In this document: piece after piece, positions 26,823 to 35,859 of the stretch
How positions within the stretch are numbered: position 1 is the first letter of the stretch
Layout of the letters: each line of letters begins with the position of its first letter
Origin: CAZJHX01 sp964545715
GTDB lineage: Bacteria > Myxococcota_A > UBA9042 > GCA-2863065
Assembly: GCA_964545715.1 (NCBI GenBank)
Contig: CAZJHX010000040.1
Location: 6,419-70,418, forward strand
Direction: 5' to 3'
Length of the DNA: 64,000 nt
Position numbers and translations under genes: made by a program
Notes under the pieces: model-generated
Seen by the model: the letters and a program-made list of their open reading frames with translations, nothing else
Told to the model about the DNA's origin: nothing
Databases searched by the model: none

Positions 26823-28529
26823 ATGCTTCGTACCAGTCTTTCGATGATTTCTTTGGCCATTATTGCGACCTTCGTCTGTGCCTGCGGCGCCGAGGACGAC
26901 CTGGCCCCCGAGGGGAAGCTCGCTGAGCCGCCACTGTACGGCAAGAGCGACCTCGCCAAGACCTTCAATGTGGTGGAGTCAGGCCGGTTTGTGGAGGCAT
27001 CGGCAACCGTCAGCGGCCGGATTGAGGGCAGCGAGGCCCTGTCGTACCGGTTCAACGGCTTTGGCGACACGACGGTCCGCATCGAGCTGACCTCGCCCGG
27101 GCTGGAGGTCGATACGTATGTGATCATCGACGGGCCGTTCCCGGGTGGCTCGGGCACAATCGCGGCGTACAACGACGACCGCGAGGACCAGGACACGCTG
27201 GACAGCTTCATCGAGGTGACGCTGCCCGAGCCGGGCGCGTATCGGATTCTGGTGGGCTCCTACAGCGTCTTCCACCAGCAGGCGGAGCCCGGCGGCGCCT
27301 TCGACTTGAAGTACGAGTGCCTGGAGAACTGCACGATGAAGCAGATCTCGCTGGGCGAGCTGCTCGCGGCGCTGAACGAGGAGCTGGGCGCTGACGGCAC
27401 GCAGCAGACGCTGGTGTCGGCGATCGACGCGCTGTTCCCCGACGAGAAGTCGGCGGCGCTGGTCAAAGGCCAGCTGGCCGCGGCGCTGATGGACCCCAAC
27501 GTGGAGGGCTTCCCGTTCCTGCCGCTGGACCTGGGCAACGAGGCGCAGGGTCTGTTCGAGGCTGACGAGACGGTGGTCGACGCCCCCACGGCGGTGCACT
27601 TCAGCGTGGACCAGATCCTCAACGAGGGTTGCACGGCCAAGCGCAGCGAGATGAAGCCGGTCGACGAGCGGGTGCCCGGTTTGATGTCCGGCAGCTGGGC
27701 GGATTACACGATCGATGACTGCTCGCTGCAGCGCGCGCAGGCGTTTGCCGAGGTGCTGAACAACCTGTCGCTGGAGAACGGCTCAACGGTGACGTACGAA
27801 GACCGCACCTACAACTCGGTGATGGACGTGATCACGGCGCTGACGGAGTCGGGGCACCACATCAAGGTGACCAACGACCGCTTCTTCGCCGACTTCCTGG
27901 GGCTGTACTACAAGGGCGCGGCCGTGGCGGCGCCGATGTGGCTGCAGACGACAATTCCGCTGGCCGGAGGCGAGGGCACGCTGTCGATTCCGTCGCCGCA
28001 CACGCATCACACGTTTGTGGTGAGCGGGCCGCTGGTGAACGCCACGCTGATGTTCTACATGGGCGTCTCGGGCGGTACGAGCTTCCGCGCGGTGAGCAAC
28101 ATTCGCAGCCCGTGGACGGGCCTCAGAACGCTGCACACCTACGACAGCGACGCGGAGCCTGAGCAGATCCGCGAGATCTTCTGGGCGGCCGGTCTACTGC
28201 GCAAGCTGTGGACGGAGCAGGCGGCGGGCCTGCCGGCGGGCGGCTACGGCACGCTGGGCGTATGCAACGACTCGACGGCGGTGCTGGAGTCGGTGGCGGA
28301 GTATGGCGCGCCGGCGACGATCTTCCCGCTGGCGCACCCGGTGTTGGACGAGGTCCCGGCGGATGATCCGGGCGGCGTGTCAGCGGCGTTGAAGGCGCTG
28401 CCGTCGGACGTTGACGGCTATGACTCGACCGACGCGTTGAACCGCATTCTGAAGACGCTGCCCGCGGAGAACCTGGACGACATCGAGTTCCCGCAGTTTA
28501 TTGGTCACATTCGGGCGCTTGCCCAGTAG
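26823..28529 (+). CDS. Lipoprotein with PPC-like N-terminal domain, function unknown
   Basis: Starting at ATG 26823 (the frame is open further upstream but lacks a signal) the product is 568 residues. It has a signal peptide ending in ATFVCAC. Residues about 45-150 look like a bacterial pre-peptidase C-terminal (PPC) beta-sandwich: LEVDTYVIIDGPFPGGSGTI and the closing GAYRILVGSYS. The remaining ~400 residues contain a His-containing run (PSPHTHHTFVVSGP) and scattered Cys. I do not recognise a family; an exported hydrolase or serine-beta-lactamase-like fold cannot be excluded. The 3' end overlaps the convergent Cys-rich lipoprotein gene by 32 bp. Confidence 0.75.
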   Translation: MLRTSLSMISLAIIATFVCACGAEDDLAPEGKLAEPPLYGKSDLAKTFNVVESGRFVEASATVSGRIEGSEALSYRFNGFGDTTVRIELTSPGLEVDTYVIIDGPFPGGSGTIAAYNDDREDQDTLDSFIEVTLPEPGAYRILVGSYSVFHQQAEPGGAFDLKYECLENCTMKQISLGELLAALNEELGADGTQQTLVSAIDALFPDEKSAALVKGQLAAALMDPNVEGFPFLPLDLGNEAQGLFEADETVVDAPTAVHFSVDQILNEGCTAKRSEMKPVDERVPGLMSGSWADYTIDDCSLQRAQAFAEVLNNLSLENGSTVTYEDRTYNSVMDVITALTESGHHIKVTNDRFFADFLGLYYKGAAVAAPMWLQTTIPLAGGEGTLSIPSPHTHHTFVVSGPLVNATLMFYMGVSGGTSFRAVSNIRSPWTGLRTLHTYDSDAEPEQIREIFWAAGLLRKLWTEQAAGLPAGGYGTLGVCNDSTAVLESVAEYGAPATIFPLAHPVLDEVPADDPGGVSAALKALPSDVDGYDSTDALNRILKTLPAENLDDIEFPQFIGHIRALAQ

Positions 28530-28839
28530 TCACGATGAGGCGGGTGCATACCGCCCAGGCGGCCTCGCAGCCGAGATCGCCCAGCTCACACAGCAGGAAG
28601 CACTCGAAGCAATCGTCGCAATCTGAGCATTGCTTGTTGCACGTCCCCTTCTCCTGACCCTCCAAGTCGTGGCAGTAGTCGCAGATGCTGTCGTTTTCCA
28701 GCGCCAGCGTCGTGTTGGTGAACTGGCATGCGCGCTCGCCCAACAGCCCGGTGTCCGTCGGCGTGCTCTCCTGGTAGGGGTCGGCGGTCAGACAGCCCAG
28801 CAGAAGCAGGGCGGCGGCCGGCAGGCTAAAAGCGCGCAT
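28498..28839 (-). CDS. Small Cys-rich lipoprotein
   Basis: The natural start is ATG 28839, giving 113 residues; the longer frame upstream is Pro/Arg-rich shadow. It has a lipoprotein signal (SLPAAALLLLGC). The mature part holds about 14 Cys in CxxC-like pairs, including SICDYCHDLEGQEKGTC and CSDCDDCFECFLLC. Such patterns suggest disulfide-rich packing or metal binding. The start lies 14 bp inside the 3' end of the TPR/PEGA-like gene, so the two are probably co-transcribed. I cannot assign a function. The 3' end overlaps the convergent lipoprotein gene. Confidence 0.7.
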   Translation of the reverse strand: MRAFSLPAAALLLLGCLTADPYQESTPTDTGLLGERACQFTNTTLALENDSICDYCHDLEGQEKGTCNKQCSDCDDCFECFLLCELGDLGCEAAWAVCTRLIVTTGQAPECDQ

Positions 28840-29761
28840 TGAACACCATGCCCGCGCCCCCGTCGTGGAAGACGGTGGGGGTAAAGATATGGCGCCCCTT
28901 GGCTTCGGCGACAAAGAGCCAAACCGAGGCGCCGAGCGCCAGCGCGGAGACGGCATACACGGTGTACGCCCCGATATCGCGGGCGCGCATGTCGGCGACC
29001 GCGTCGTCGTAGCTCTGGCGTCGATTTGGATCGTCGCTGGGGTTGGCCAGGCGGTTGGCGTCATCCCGGGCGTCCAGCGCGGTCACGTGCAAGACGACGC
29101 CGCTGACGGCCAGGGCGGCGCCACCGGCCAGCAGAACCCACTTGAAGCGTCCCTGTGCAGCCGTTGGCCGCTCGACGACGACGACCGACGGCTCTGGGGC
29201 GGGGCTGGCTGCGGCGTCGGACTTTTGAAGCGTGATGACCATGCTGTGCTGACGACCGACGGCGTGCGTCCACTGGTGTTCAAAGGAGTGGTGTCCGTCA
29301 CGGGTGACCAGCAGCGCGCTCTGAGTGCTGGTGGTCCAGCGCTTGTACGGCGGCTCCCAGGCCTTGCCGTCCAGGGTGACGGTTGCGCCCTCGTCCATCA
29401 GGGTGAGCTCGAGCAGCGCCCGGCTGGGCAGCAGCTCGCTCTCCACGCGTGTTTGCAGGTCGGAGACGATGGCCAGGCGCTCGTCAGGCACACCGTAGGT
29501 GCGGGCGCGGTCGATGGCGTGCCAGGCTTGTCTCCAATGCTCGAGGTGGGCATGACCGCTGGCCTGGTTGAACGCGTACCGCCAGTCGCCGTGGATGGCC
29601 TCCGCGGCCTCCCAGAGCTGGAAGGCGGGCTCCCAGCGGCCGTTCCGCGCGTGGTCCAGGGCCTGCTTGTGCAGAGCGTCTGCTTTCTCTTTGGGAGTCC
29701 TGGCCGTGGCTGGGGCGGCGCCCAGAAGCGAGACCATTGTGATGAGCATGATCGCGCGCAT
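28826..29761 (-). CDS. Exported TPR-containing membrane protein of the myxobacterial PEGA-like type
   Basis: A 311-residue protein with signal peptide (LITMVSLLGAAPATA), TPR-like helices (ADALHKQALDHARNGRWEPA; DWRYAFNQASGHAHLEHW), a small beta domain near residues 115-175 (LLELTLMDEGATVTLDGK, resembling PEGA-type repeats), and two C-terminal TM segments (FKWVLLAGGAALAVSGVVLH and AYTVYAVSALALGASVWLF). This architecture is common among uncharacterised Myxococcota envelope proteins. It is probably co-transcribed with the FHA gene upstream (9 bp gap) and the Cys-rich lipoprotein downstream. Confidence 0.8.
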   Translation of the reverse strand: MRAIMLITMVSLLGAAPATARTPKEKADALHKQALDHARNGRWEPAFQLWEAAEAIHGDWRYAFNQASGHAHLEHWRQAWHAIDRARTYGVPDERLAIVSDLQTRVESELLPSRALLELTLMDEGATVTLDGKAWEPPYKRWTTSTQSALLVTRDGHHSFEHQWTHAVGRQHSMVITLQKSDAAASPAPEPSVVVVERPTAAQGRFKWVLLAGGAALAVSGVVLHVTALDARDDANRLANPSDDPNRRQSYDDAVADMRARDIGAYTVYAVSALALGASVWLFVAEAKGRHIFTPTVFHDGGAGMVFNARF

Positions 29762-29770
29762 TCAGGCCGC

Positions 29771-30841
29771 TTACTGTTCGTCCCGGGGCTTCTCGAGCGG
29801 TCGGATGACGCGGTCTTTTTTGTGGACCAGCGTGAGGCCGCCCTTGTCGCGCAGGGCCCAGTCCGCGCCCGTGTCGGCCTCCTGGTGACGCGAGCGCTTG
29901 CGGTCATGGTTACGGCGCTGTGGGGCGTTTGCGTCCAGCGGTACCCAGTCTGGTACGCGCTCGGACTCCTCGTCGTTGACCTCGGCGTAGTCGTCGCGAT
30001 CGGAGGGCCGCCGACGCGGTCGGACGTCGACGCGCTGGCCGCCGGGCTCGACCTTTGTGGGGACGTCGTCTTCGAAAGTGCGACGGCGTGACTGTACGAA
30101 GTCCGGACCCAGCTCGACGGCGTAGGGACGCAGCGGCTGGTCCTCCTGCGGGTCGAAGCCGGTCTCAGGCAGCCCGTCGAAGGAGTCCTGGATGGGCGCC
30201 TCGCGGAGGTCGGGCACGTCGGGAGCCTCGGACCACGCTTTGACGCGGGTGTTGCCGATGCGGATCTCGGCGCCGTCGCGGATGTTCATCCCGTCGGCGA
30301 CCTTTCGGCCGTCTACGTACACCCCGTTGTAGCTGCCGTTGTCGTCGATCTGCATCAGCCCGTTGCGGAAGCGCTTGATCGTGCAGTGCAGGGCGTCCAG
30401 CGTGGCGTCCTCGACCAGGATGTCGGCGTCGGAGTTGCCCAGGTCCAGGCGCGCGCGGTGCGTGCGGATCTCCAGCGGCGGGCCTTCGGGCGGCCAGACC
30501 ACCAGCGTCATCGGCCAGCCGAGCTCTTCGCGCGCGGTGGTGTAGACGGCAAAGAAGTGCTCGAACTCGAGCTCGTCGCCGCCGCGGAGAACCTGACTCT
30601 TCTCAACCAGGCGGTTGTTGATCTTGGCGTTGATGCCAACGGTCGGGACAAAGCGGTGGCCGCCGTGGACACGCTGGACGCGGGCGCGCACCGGGGGCTT
30701 GGTGCGGCCGGCGTCCCACTGTGGGGGGAGATCGGTGACGTCGTCGTCCAGCGCAACTTCCATGCGCCGCTCGTCCTTGTACACCTGCAGGTACGCTTCG
30801 CCTTTCGGCCGGAACCTGGCTTGGGGCTCCCCAACGCTCAT
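29771..30841 (-). CDS. FHA-domain protein
   Basis: Starting at ATG 30841 the product is 356 residues with no signal peptide; the extra upstream codons lack features. Residues about 110-210 contain a forkhead-associated domain: RARLDLGNSDADILVEDATL, then LHCTIKRF, DDNGSYNGVYVDGRKV and the GAEIRIGN closing strand. A first, more divergent beta domain may occupy residues 20-105. The C-terminal third is polar and charged and probably disordered. FHA domains bind phosphothreonine, so the tandem Ser/Thr kinases at 42761-44847 are possible partners, by inference. It is divergent from the Cys-rich VWA-like lipoprotein gene, with 59 bp between starts. Confidence 0.88.
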   Translation of the reverse strand: MSVGEPQARFRPKGEAYLQVYKDERRMEVALDDDVTDLPPQWDAGRTKPPVRARVQRVHGGHRFVPTVGINAKINNRLVEKSQVLRGGDELEFEHFFAVYTTAREELGWPMTLVVWPPEGPPLEIRTHRARLDLGNSDADILVEDATLDALHCTIKRFRNGLMQIDDNGSYNGVYVDGRKVADGMNIRDGAEIRIGNTRVKAWSEAPDVPDLREAPIQDSFDGLPETGFDPQEDQPLRPYAVELGPDFVQSRRRTFEDDVPTKVEPGGQRVDVRPRRRPSDRDDYAEVNDEESERVPDWVPLDANAPQRRNHDRKRSRHQEADTGADWALRDKGGLTLVHKKDRVIRPLEKPRDEQ

Positions 30842-30863
30842 ATGGTCAGGGTAGCATAGACAG

Positions 30864-30893
30864 TTGGAGAGCAGCCCACGGCTCGGGTATGAT
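30864..30893 (+). promoter_or_regulatory. Putative promoter for the VWA-like lipoprotein gene
   Basis: TTGGAG (30864-30869) and TATGAT (30888-30893) are separated by 18 bp. Transcription would start about 30899-30901, essentially at the ATG at 30901, so the mRNA could be leaderless. Motif match only. Confidence 0.35.
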
Positions 30894-30900
30894 GCCTGCC

Positions 30901-32721
30901 ATGACGATCGCACGGGCGCTTCTTGGAGTGAGTCTTCTGCTGGCCGTAACGGCCTGCAACAACATTCCTATCGATGGACTGCAGCGGAACTTCTTCGTGA
31001 AGGTCACGCAGGTCGAAAACAACACCGAGCCCGTGAAGGTCGACTTCCTGTGGGTGATCGACAACTCGGCGTCCATGTGCCAGGAGCAGGCGTCGCTGGC
31101 GGGGTCGTTCGACGAGTTCCTGCAGCGCATCTCCAGCTTCGTCAACATCGACTTCCGCATCGCGGTGGTCACCACCGACATGCTCTCCGAGGAGCACTCC
31201 GGCAGGTTCCGCCACCACAAGACCACCGAGTTCCCGTTCGCCTGCGCTGAGACCTCGATTCGGTACTGCCTGCGCGGCGAGGACGACATGTGCACGCAGG
31301 GCTACGACGAGCCGGGTCTGCCGGCGCGCGAGGGACTGGGCTCAAACTGGGTGTGCGACGCCCCCGACAAGGTCAAAAACATCACCAACTGCAACGAGAG
31401 CCTGAACTCCAAGTGCCGCAAGCTCTGCGAGTCCGATGCCGAGTGCGACGCCCAGTTCTTTGGCGCCGAGCAGGGCACCTCCTGCAAAGACGACCCGGGC
31501 ACCTGCCGGTACAAGTGCCTCATCCCGTCCGGCGACCCCAACAACTCCGGCTGCGTCCTGCGCCCCCAGACCACGGTCTGCCCGGGCACCGAAGACATGT
31601 ACAGCCTCCTGGTCCAGGGCGCCGGCAAGGACCCCAACCAGGGCATCTGCGAGTCCAACGGCGTCCCGTGCTACGTCAGCGACGGCTGCCCCGACGGCAG
31701 CAAATGCGCCCGCCCGGCGGCCTATCTCACCCCGTCCACGGCTGACGAGCTGTTCAAATGCGTCGGCGTCGTCGGCGCCGAGCAGCACAACAACGCCAAC
31801 CTCGAGCAAGGCCTCAACGCCGCCATCTTCGCGCTGGACAAGAACGGCCCCAACGCCCTCCAAGCGCGCGAGTTCCTGCGCGACGACGCCTACCTGGTGA
31901 TCGTCTTCGTCTCCGACGAGGATGACTGCTCGGTCGACGACAACCGCGAGCTCAAGAAAGAGCAGTACGGCACCTGCACCTGCCTCCCAGACACCAACAA
32001 CGGCGGCAAGATGCGCCCGGTCAACGAGGCCGTCAACCGCATCAAGGCCCTCAAGCAGGACCCGGGCTTTGTCCTCGTCGCGGCGATCGTCGGCGACTCC
32101 CAGCTCGAAGAAGAGGGCGCGATCACCGAAAACCGCGAAGACTACTTCGCCTCCAAGTGCTCCAAGTGCGAAGAGCCGGGCGCCCAACACCCGCTCCTCT
32201 TCAACACGTACATCTGCGAGTCCGCGGCCGGAAAAGCCGACTTCGGCAGCCGCTATGTAAAATTCGTCAACAAGTTCGGCAAGAACGGCATCCTGACCAA
32301 CATCTGCTCCGACGCCGGCGTCGCCCCGGCCCTGGACACAATCGCCGACCGCATCATCCGCGTCTTCACCAAGATCTGCCTGCCCAGAGCCGTCGACGAG
32401 GACCAGGATCTGGTCATCCACAAGCTGGGCCCACAGGGCAACTGCGCCAGCGGAGCGGCCTGCTGCATCAAGACCTCCCAGCAGTGCCCCGACCCGGAAG
32501 AGTGCGAAGACGGCACCCTCTGCGAGCCGGTCCGCAGCGAGCAGCTCACAGAGTCCGACGAGCCCGACACCTTCACCTACAAGGTCCAGGCGTCCTCCGA
32601 CTGCACCGAGACGCCGGACAAGCGCGCCGTCTTCTTCAACTTCCTCCTGGAGCCCGGCTCCGGCGTCGAGATCGACTACCAGGCAGCGACCAAGGTCGAC
32701 CCCACCGTCGCCCCCGAGTAA
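30901..32721 (+). CDS. Cys-rich von Willebrand factor A-like lipoprotein
   Basis: From ATG 30901 (a Met four codons earlier is an alternative) the product is 606 residues with lipobox AVTAC. A VWA-like fold begins at VDFLWVIDNSASM, whose D-x-S-x-S is a MIDAS metal-site signature. The fold is interrupted by a long Cys-rich insert (about residues 85-270, with pairs such as CRKLCESDAECDAQF) and resumes with YLVIVFVSDEDDCSVDD. The C-terminal quarter is Cys-rich again. Such proteins are abundant in Myxococcota and probably act in adhesion or surface display, but none of that is shown here. Preceded by a possible promoter; convergent with the large secreted protein gene. Confidence 0.82.
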   Translation: MTIARALLGVSLLLAVTACNNIPIDGLQRNFFVKVTQVENNTEPVKVDFLWVIDNSASMCQEQASLAGSFDEFLQRISSFVNIDFRIAVVTTDMLSEEHSGRFRHHKTTEFPFACAETSIRYCLRGEDDMCTQGYDEPGLPAREGLGSNWVCDAPDKVKNITNCNESLNSKCRKLCESDAECDAQFFGAEQGTSCKDDPGTCRYKCLIPSGDPNNSGCVLRPQTTVCPGTEDMYSLLVQGAGKDPNQGICESNGVPCYVSDGCPDGSKCARPAAYLTPSTADELFKCVGVVGAEQHNNANLEQGLNAAIFALDKNGPNALQAREFLRDDAYLVIVFVSDEDDCSVDDNRELKKEQYGTCTCLPDTNNGGKMRPVNEAVNRIKALKQDPGFVLVAAIVGDSQLEEEGAITENREDYFASKCSKCEEPGAQHPLLFNTYICESAAGKADFGSRYVKFVNKFGKNGILTNICSDAGVAPALDTIADRIIRVFTKICLPRAVDEDQDLVIHKLGPQGNCASGAACCIKTSQQCPDPEECEDGTLCEPVRSEQLTESDEPDTFTYKVQASSDCTETPDKRAVFFNFLLEPGSGVEIDYQAATKVDPTVAPE

Positions 32722-32784
32722 GCCGGCCGTCACCCGCCGTCCTGCATCTATATCGGCGTTGGCACTCTGAGCTGGCTGGGACGG

Positions 32785-35694
32785 CTAGCGGCGCGACCAG
32801 CCCAGGCGGATGTGCAGGCCTCGGGTCTTGCCCTCGCCCTCGAACTCGATGCCTGCGCCGACCGTGCTCAGGGTCTCGAGGAGGCGGGTCAGGGGGGCGC
32901 CCTCGACCGGGACGGCCGGCACGATTGGTGTGGTCTCAGTGCCGTAGAGGGTGTGGGTGAGGGCGCCGTCCGTGAGTTCGAATTGGCCGCCCTGGACCGT
33001 GGCGGGGTGGAAGCCCAGGTAGGCGAGCGTTGATTCACGTGTGGGGAGGCCCTTGCGGAGGCCGTTGACGAGCACCTCCATGTCGCGGAAGGCGGCGCTT
33101 CGTTGTCTCAGGGCCTCGGTCTCTATCATCGCCTGGGCTACCTTGATGAGCCAGCTGTCTGGGCGATCGGCGGCGAAGCCCAGATGGGTTTGCACGGCCA
33201 CCTCGTCGTCGGTGCCGTCGCGGGCCGGTGGTCTGGGGGCGTGGCCGTCGAGGATGCGGTCCACCTGTTGCAGCAGCGTTGCCTCGTTCAGGGCCACTAT
33301 GATGGCGGAGTCGGCGATGGCGTAGTGAATTGCGAACGGGTCCGGCGGGGCGTTGCGGCCGCGAAGTGTGACCTCGATCTTCACCGTCTTGACGTTGCGG
33401 TGCCTGGCGCCCTCTTTCCACTCGACCATGCCCGGGGCCGCGCTCTCGGCGAAGGCGCGGATGGCGGTCAGGGTGGCGACCAGCGAGATCGGGTTGCGGA
33501 CCTCCGCTCCGACGTAGAGCGGGGCGTGGTTCAGGATGCCCGCAACCTCGGCGTCTCTCGGGCTCTTCCAGTGGCGCTTGGCCCTGGGGACCATATCTGT
33601 GAGGACCGCCAGATCCCACAGCGCGGGGCCGTCGCCTGTGCCGACCATCACCCAGTCTCCCAGCCAGCCGAACTTGATCCGGGTACTGCCGAGAAAGCGG
33701 CCCATCTTGTCCAGCTCGCGTCTCAGGCGGCTCTTCTCGCCGATGGCCAGGGTCCACTGGGCGCCGTTCATCAGCACCGGGGGCACGATGAGACCCCGGC
33801 CGACCATCCCGATGAGCTCGTCGTAGTCGGAGCGCTCGATCAGCGGCAGCATGCGACCGTCGACCTCAAAGCGCTTGCCGTCGCTGGATCTGCGGATCCG
33901 AACCGCAATCGGGTCGATGAACGTCCGCCAGTAGCGCTGATAACCCGTCCTGAACTGGTCATAGGCGGCCTTCTCGGCCGGGGTCGCCTTCGCGATATCC
34001 AGGTCGGCCAGCGGGGTCAGGACCGACGTGCGGCCCCAGACCTTGGATGAGGCGCCGGTCGCGGCGTCGAAGGCGATCGGGGTGCCGTCGGCGTGCTTCA
34101 GCTCATCGCGGCTCAGATAACCCGCCTCAACCACCGCATCGATGTTCTTGGGGGCCCTGCCCTCCAGCCAGCCGTACATCAGGGAGGCGTAGCCCACCGC
34201 CGCCATGTCGGCCTGGGCGGCCATGCGTCGGGCCTGCAGAATCTTCGTCCTCGGGGAGATGGCGCGCGCGACAAAGGCGTCGCTGATGAACACGTAGCCG
34301 TCCTCTTCGGCCCGGTCATACGGGTACACGGCGCGCATGTAGCGATAGTCGCCGCTCTTCTGCAACGCCGGGGCCCTTCCGTCGTAGACATCGGCAAAAC
34401 GCTCGATGGCGCGGCGGCTGTTGGAGACGTAGATCACGCCATCCAGGTCCATGCGGTGCTGATTTACCGTTCTGTCGGCCGTGAAGACGTTGCGCACGCT
34501 GTGGCCGTGCACCGTGTACGTGGCCTCCTTCATCTTGGGATGTCGGCTGCGCGCGGACGCCTCATAGCCCGACAAGCTGGAGTTCAGCAGCGTCTTGTTG
34601 CGCACGTGGAACAGGATGCTGACGTCCGCGCCCTCCCTCAGGAACGGGTCGCCGCAAGTCACCGCCACGCCTTTGGCCGCGATGTGTCCCAGCGTCTTGG
34701 ACAGGCCCGTGCGCTCGATCATCAGCTGGCGCTCGTACCGCTCTGCAAGAAAGCTGTCCCCCGAGCGCCACTCGACCAGGCGCGCCAGCGGGGTCAGCCA
34801 CTGGTCCACGTCCGCGGCCGCCTTCACCGCGGTGCGCAGGTCATGAAAATGCAGATACAGCATGTCGTCGGGCACCCGCGCGGCCAGCGGCTCGCTTTTG
34901 ACCGGCTTGCCCAGCTCGCGAATCATCTCCTCCCACGGATGCGGCTTCAGCGGCACCGCCTCGATGCTGTCGATGGCGACCGTCCGCTTGGAGGCGTCCT
35001 CCTCGCGATATCGCAGCCCGCGATCGGCCTGCAGCGCCTCCTCCACCGACGTGGCGCCCGTGTACAGGCTCATCATCTCGCCCAGATCACTTCGCCTCTC
35101 GCGCCGGTTAACCGCTGTACCCGTCGCTGAGCGCCCCGCCATCACGCTGGCCCGCGAGGCAGCAAAGCTGTGAAACGGTGTGCGCCGTCCCCACCACGCG
35201 TCGCCGCGCGCTCGGATGTACTGCGACCAGGCTCTGAAAAAGCGCGCCGGCAGCTCTTTTGGCGCTGCCACCTTCCGCGGCACATCCACGTGCACCGTCT
35301 TGCGCGTCCAGCCCGTGACGCTGCCGCGCTGCCAGGTCTGGCCGCCGACGTGGGCGACTACCGTGACGCGCTTTGGCGCCTTCTTCCCCACGAGCCGCAC
35401 GTACAGTCGCGTCCCGTCGACCGCCGCCACACCGTGCTGCGGGCCCTGCACGCTCAGCTTGAGGTTGGTGTTCTGCCATCGGTTCGGCGCCCATCCGCCC
35501 GGTACCGCAGCCTCTATATATATATGGCCTTTGGCCCGGGTGCGGGCCACTGCCGACGTCGTCAGCGGCGGCTCCTCGGTCTCCGCGACCCGACCCCTCT
35601 GCACCATCACTGTCGGTTGCGGCTCCATGGCCGCTGTGACCAACCGGACGAGAGACGCCACAGCGGCGCTGAAAAGGAAGAGTCTGAGCTTCAT
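32785..35694 (-). CDS. Large secreted protein of unknown function
   Basis: The start at ATG 35694 is supported by AGGAGA six bases upstream and by a signal peptide (LRLFLFSAAVASLVRLVTAA), giving 969 residues. I recognise no domain with confidence. The N-terminal 110 residues look like a beta domain; the rest is a mixed fold with repeated short patterns such as DSAIIVALNEATLLQQVDRI and WTLAIGEKSRLRRELDKMG, which recall DUF3352-like or other large periplasmic proteins with repeated alpha/beta units. No TM or lipobox. It stands alone between a convergent lipoprotein gene and a divergent gene. Confidence 0.75.
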   Translation of the reverse strand: MKLRLFLFSAAVASLVRLVTAAMEPQPTVMVQRGRVAETEEPPLTTSAVARTRAKGHIYIEAAVPGGWAPNRWQNTNLKLSVQGPQHGVAAVDGTRLYVRLVGKKAPKRVTVVAHVGGQTWQRGSVTGWTRKTVHVDVPRKVAAPKELPARFFRAWSQYIRARGDAWWGRRTPFHSFAASRASVMAGRSATGTAVNRRERRSDLGEMMSLYTGATSVEEALQADRGLRYREEDASKRTVAIDSIEAVPLKPHPWEEMIRELGKPVKSEPLAARVPDDMLYLHFHDLRTAVKAAADVDQWLTPLARLVEWRSGDSFLAERYERQLMIERTGLSKTLGHIAAKGVAVTCGDPFLREGADVSILFHVRNKTLLNSSLSGYEASARSRHPKMKEATYTVHGHSVRNVFTADRTVNQHRMDLDGVIYVSNSRRAIERFADVYDGRAPALQKSGDYRYMRAVYPYDRAEEDGYVFISDAFVARAISPRTKILQARRMAAQADMAAVGYASLMYGWLEGRAPKNIDAVVEAGYLSRDELKHADGTPIAFDAATGASSKVWGRTSVLTPLADLDIAKATPAEKAAYDQFRTGYQRYWRTFIDPIAVRIRRSSDGKRFEVDGRMLPLIERSDYDELIGMVGRGLIVPPVLMNGAQWTLAIGEKSRLRRELDKMGRFLGSTRIKFGWLGDWVMVGTGDGPALWDLAVLTDMVPRAKRHWKSPRDAEVAGILNHAPLYVGAEVRNPISLVATLTAIRAFAESAAPGMVEWKEGARHRNVKTVKIEVTLRGRNAPPDPFAIHYAIADSAIIVALNEATLLQQVDRILDGHAPRPPARDGTDDEVAVQTHLGFAADRPDSWLIKVAQAMIETEALRQRSAAFRDMEVLVNGLRKGLPTRESTLAYLGFHPATVQGGQFELTDGALTHTLYGTETTPIVPAVPVEGAPLTRLLETLSTVGAGIEFEGEGKTRGLHIRLGWSRR

Positions 35695-35859
35695 CGAATC
35701 TCCTGCGAGTGAAGACACCACGTGACACCGGCCGGACTCGCTGTTGCCAGCGCCGTGCCAGCAGCCAACCCATTGAAATCACAAGCCGCGACCACCCGCT
35801 GTGCGAAGCTCGGGTGGCGGAATCGGGAAGCGCGCTTCGCGGGGACACGAAAATGCGCT

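Noticed and set aside
31342..32733. 463-codon minus-strand frame opposite the VWA-like gene
   Set aside because: Val/Gly/Ala/Asp-rich shadow of a Cys-rich coding strand; no start signals or domains.
35514..35526. TATATATATA run as a promoter
   Set aside because: It lies within the coding sequence of the 969-residue secreted protein, where it encodes Ile-Tyr-Ile residues in an intact beta domain.
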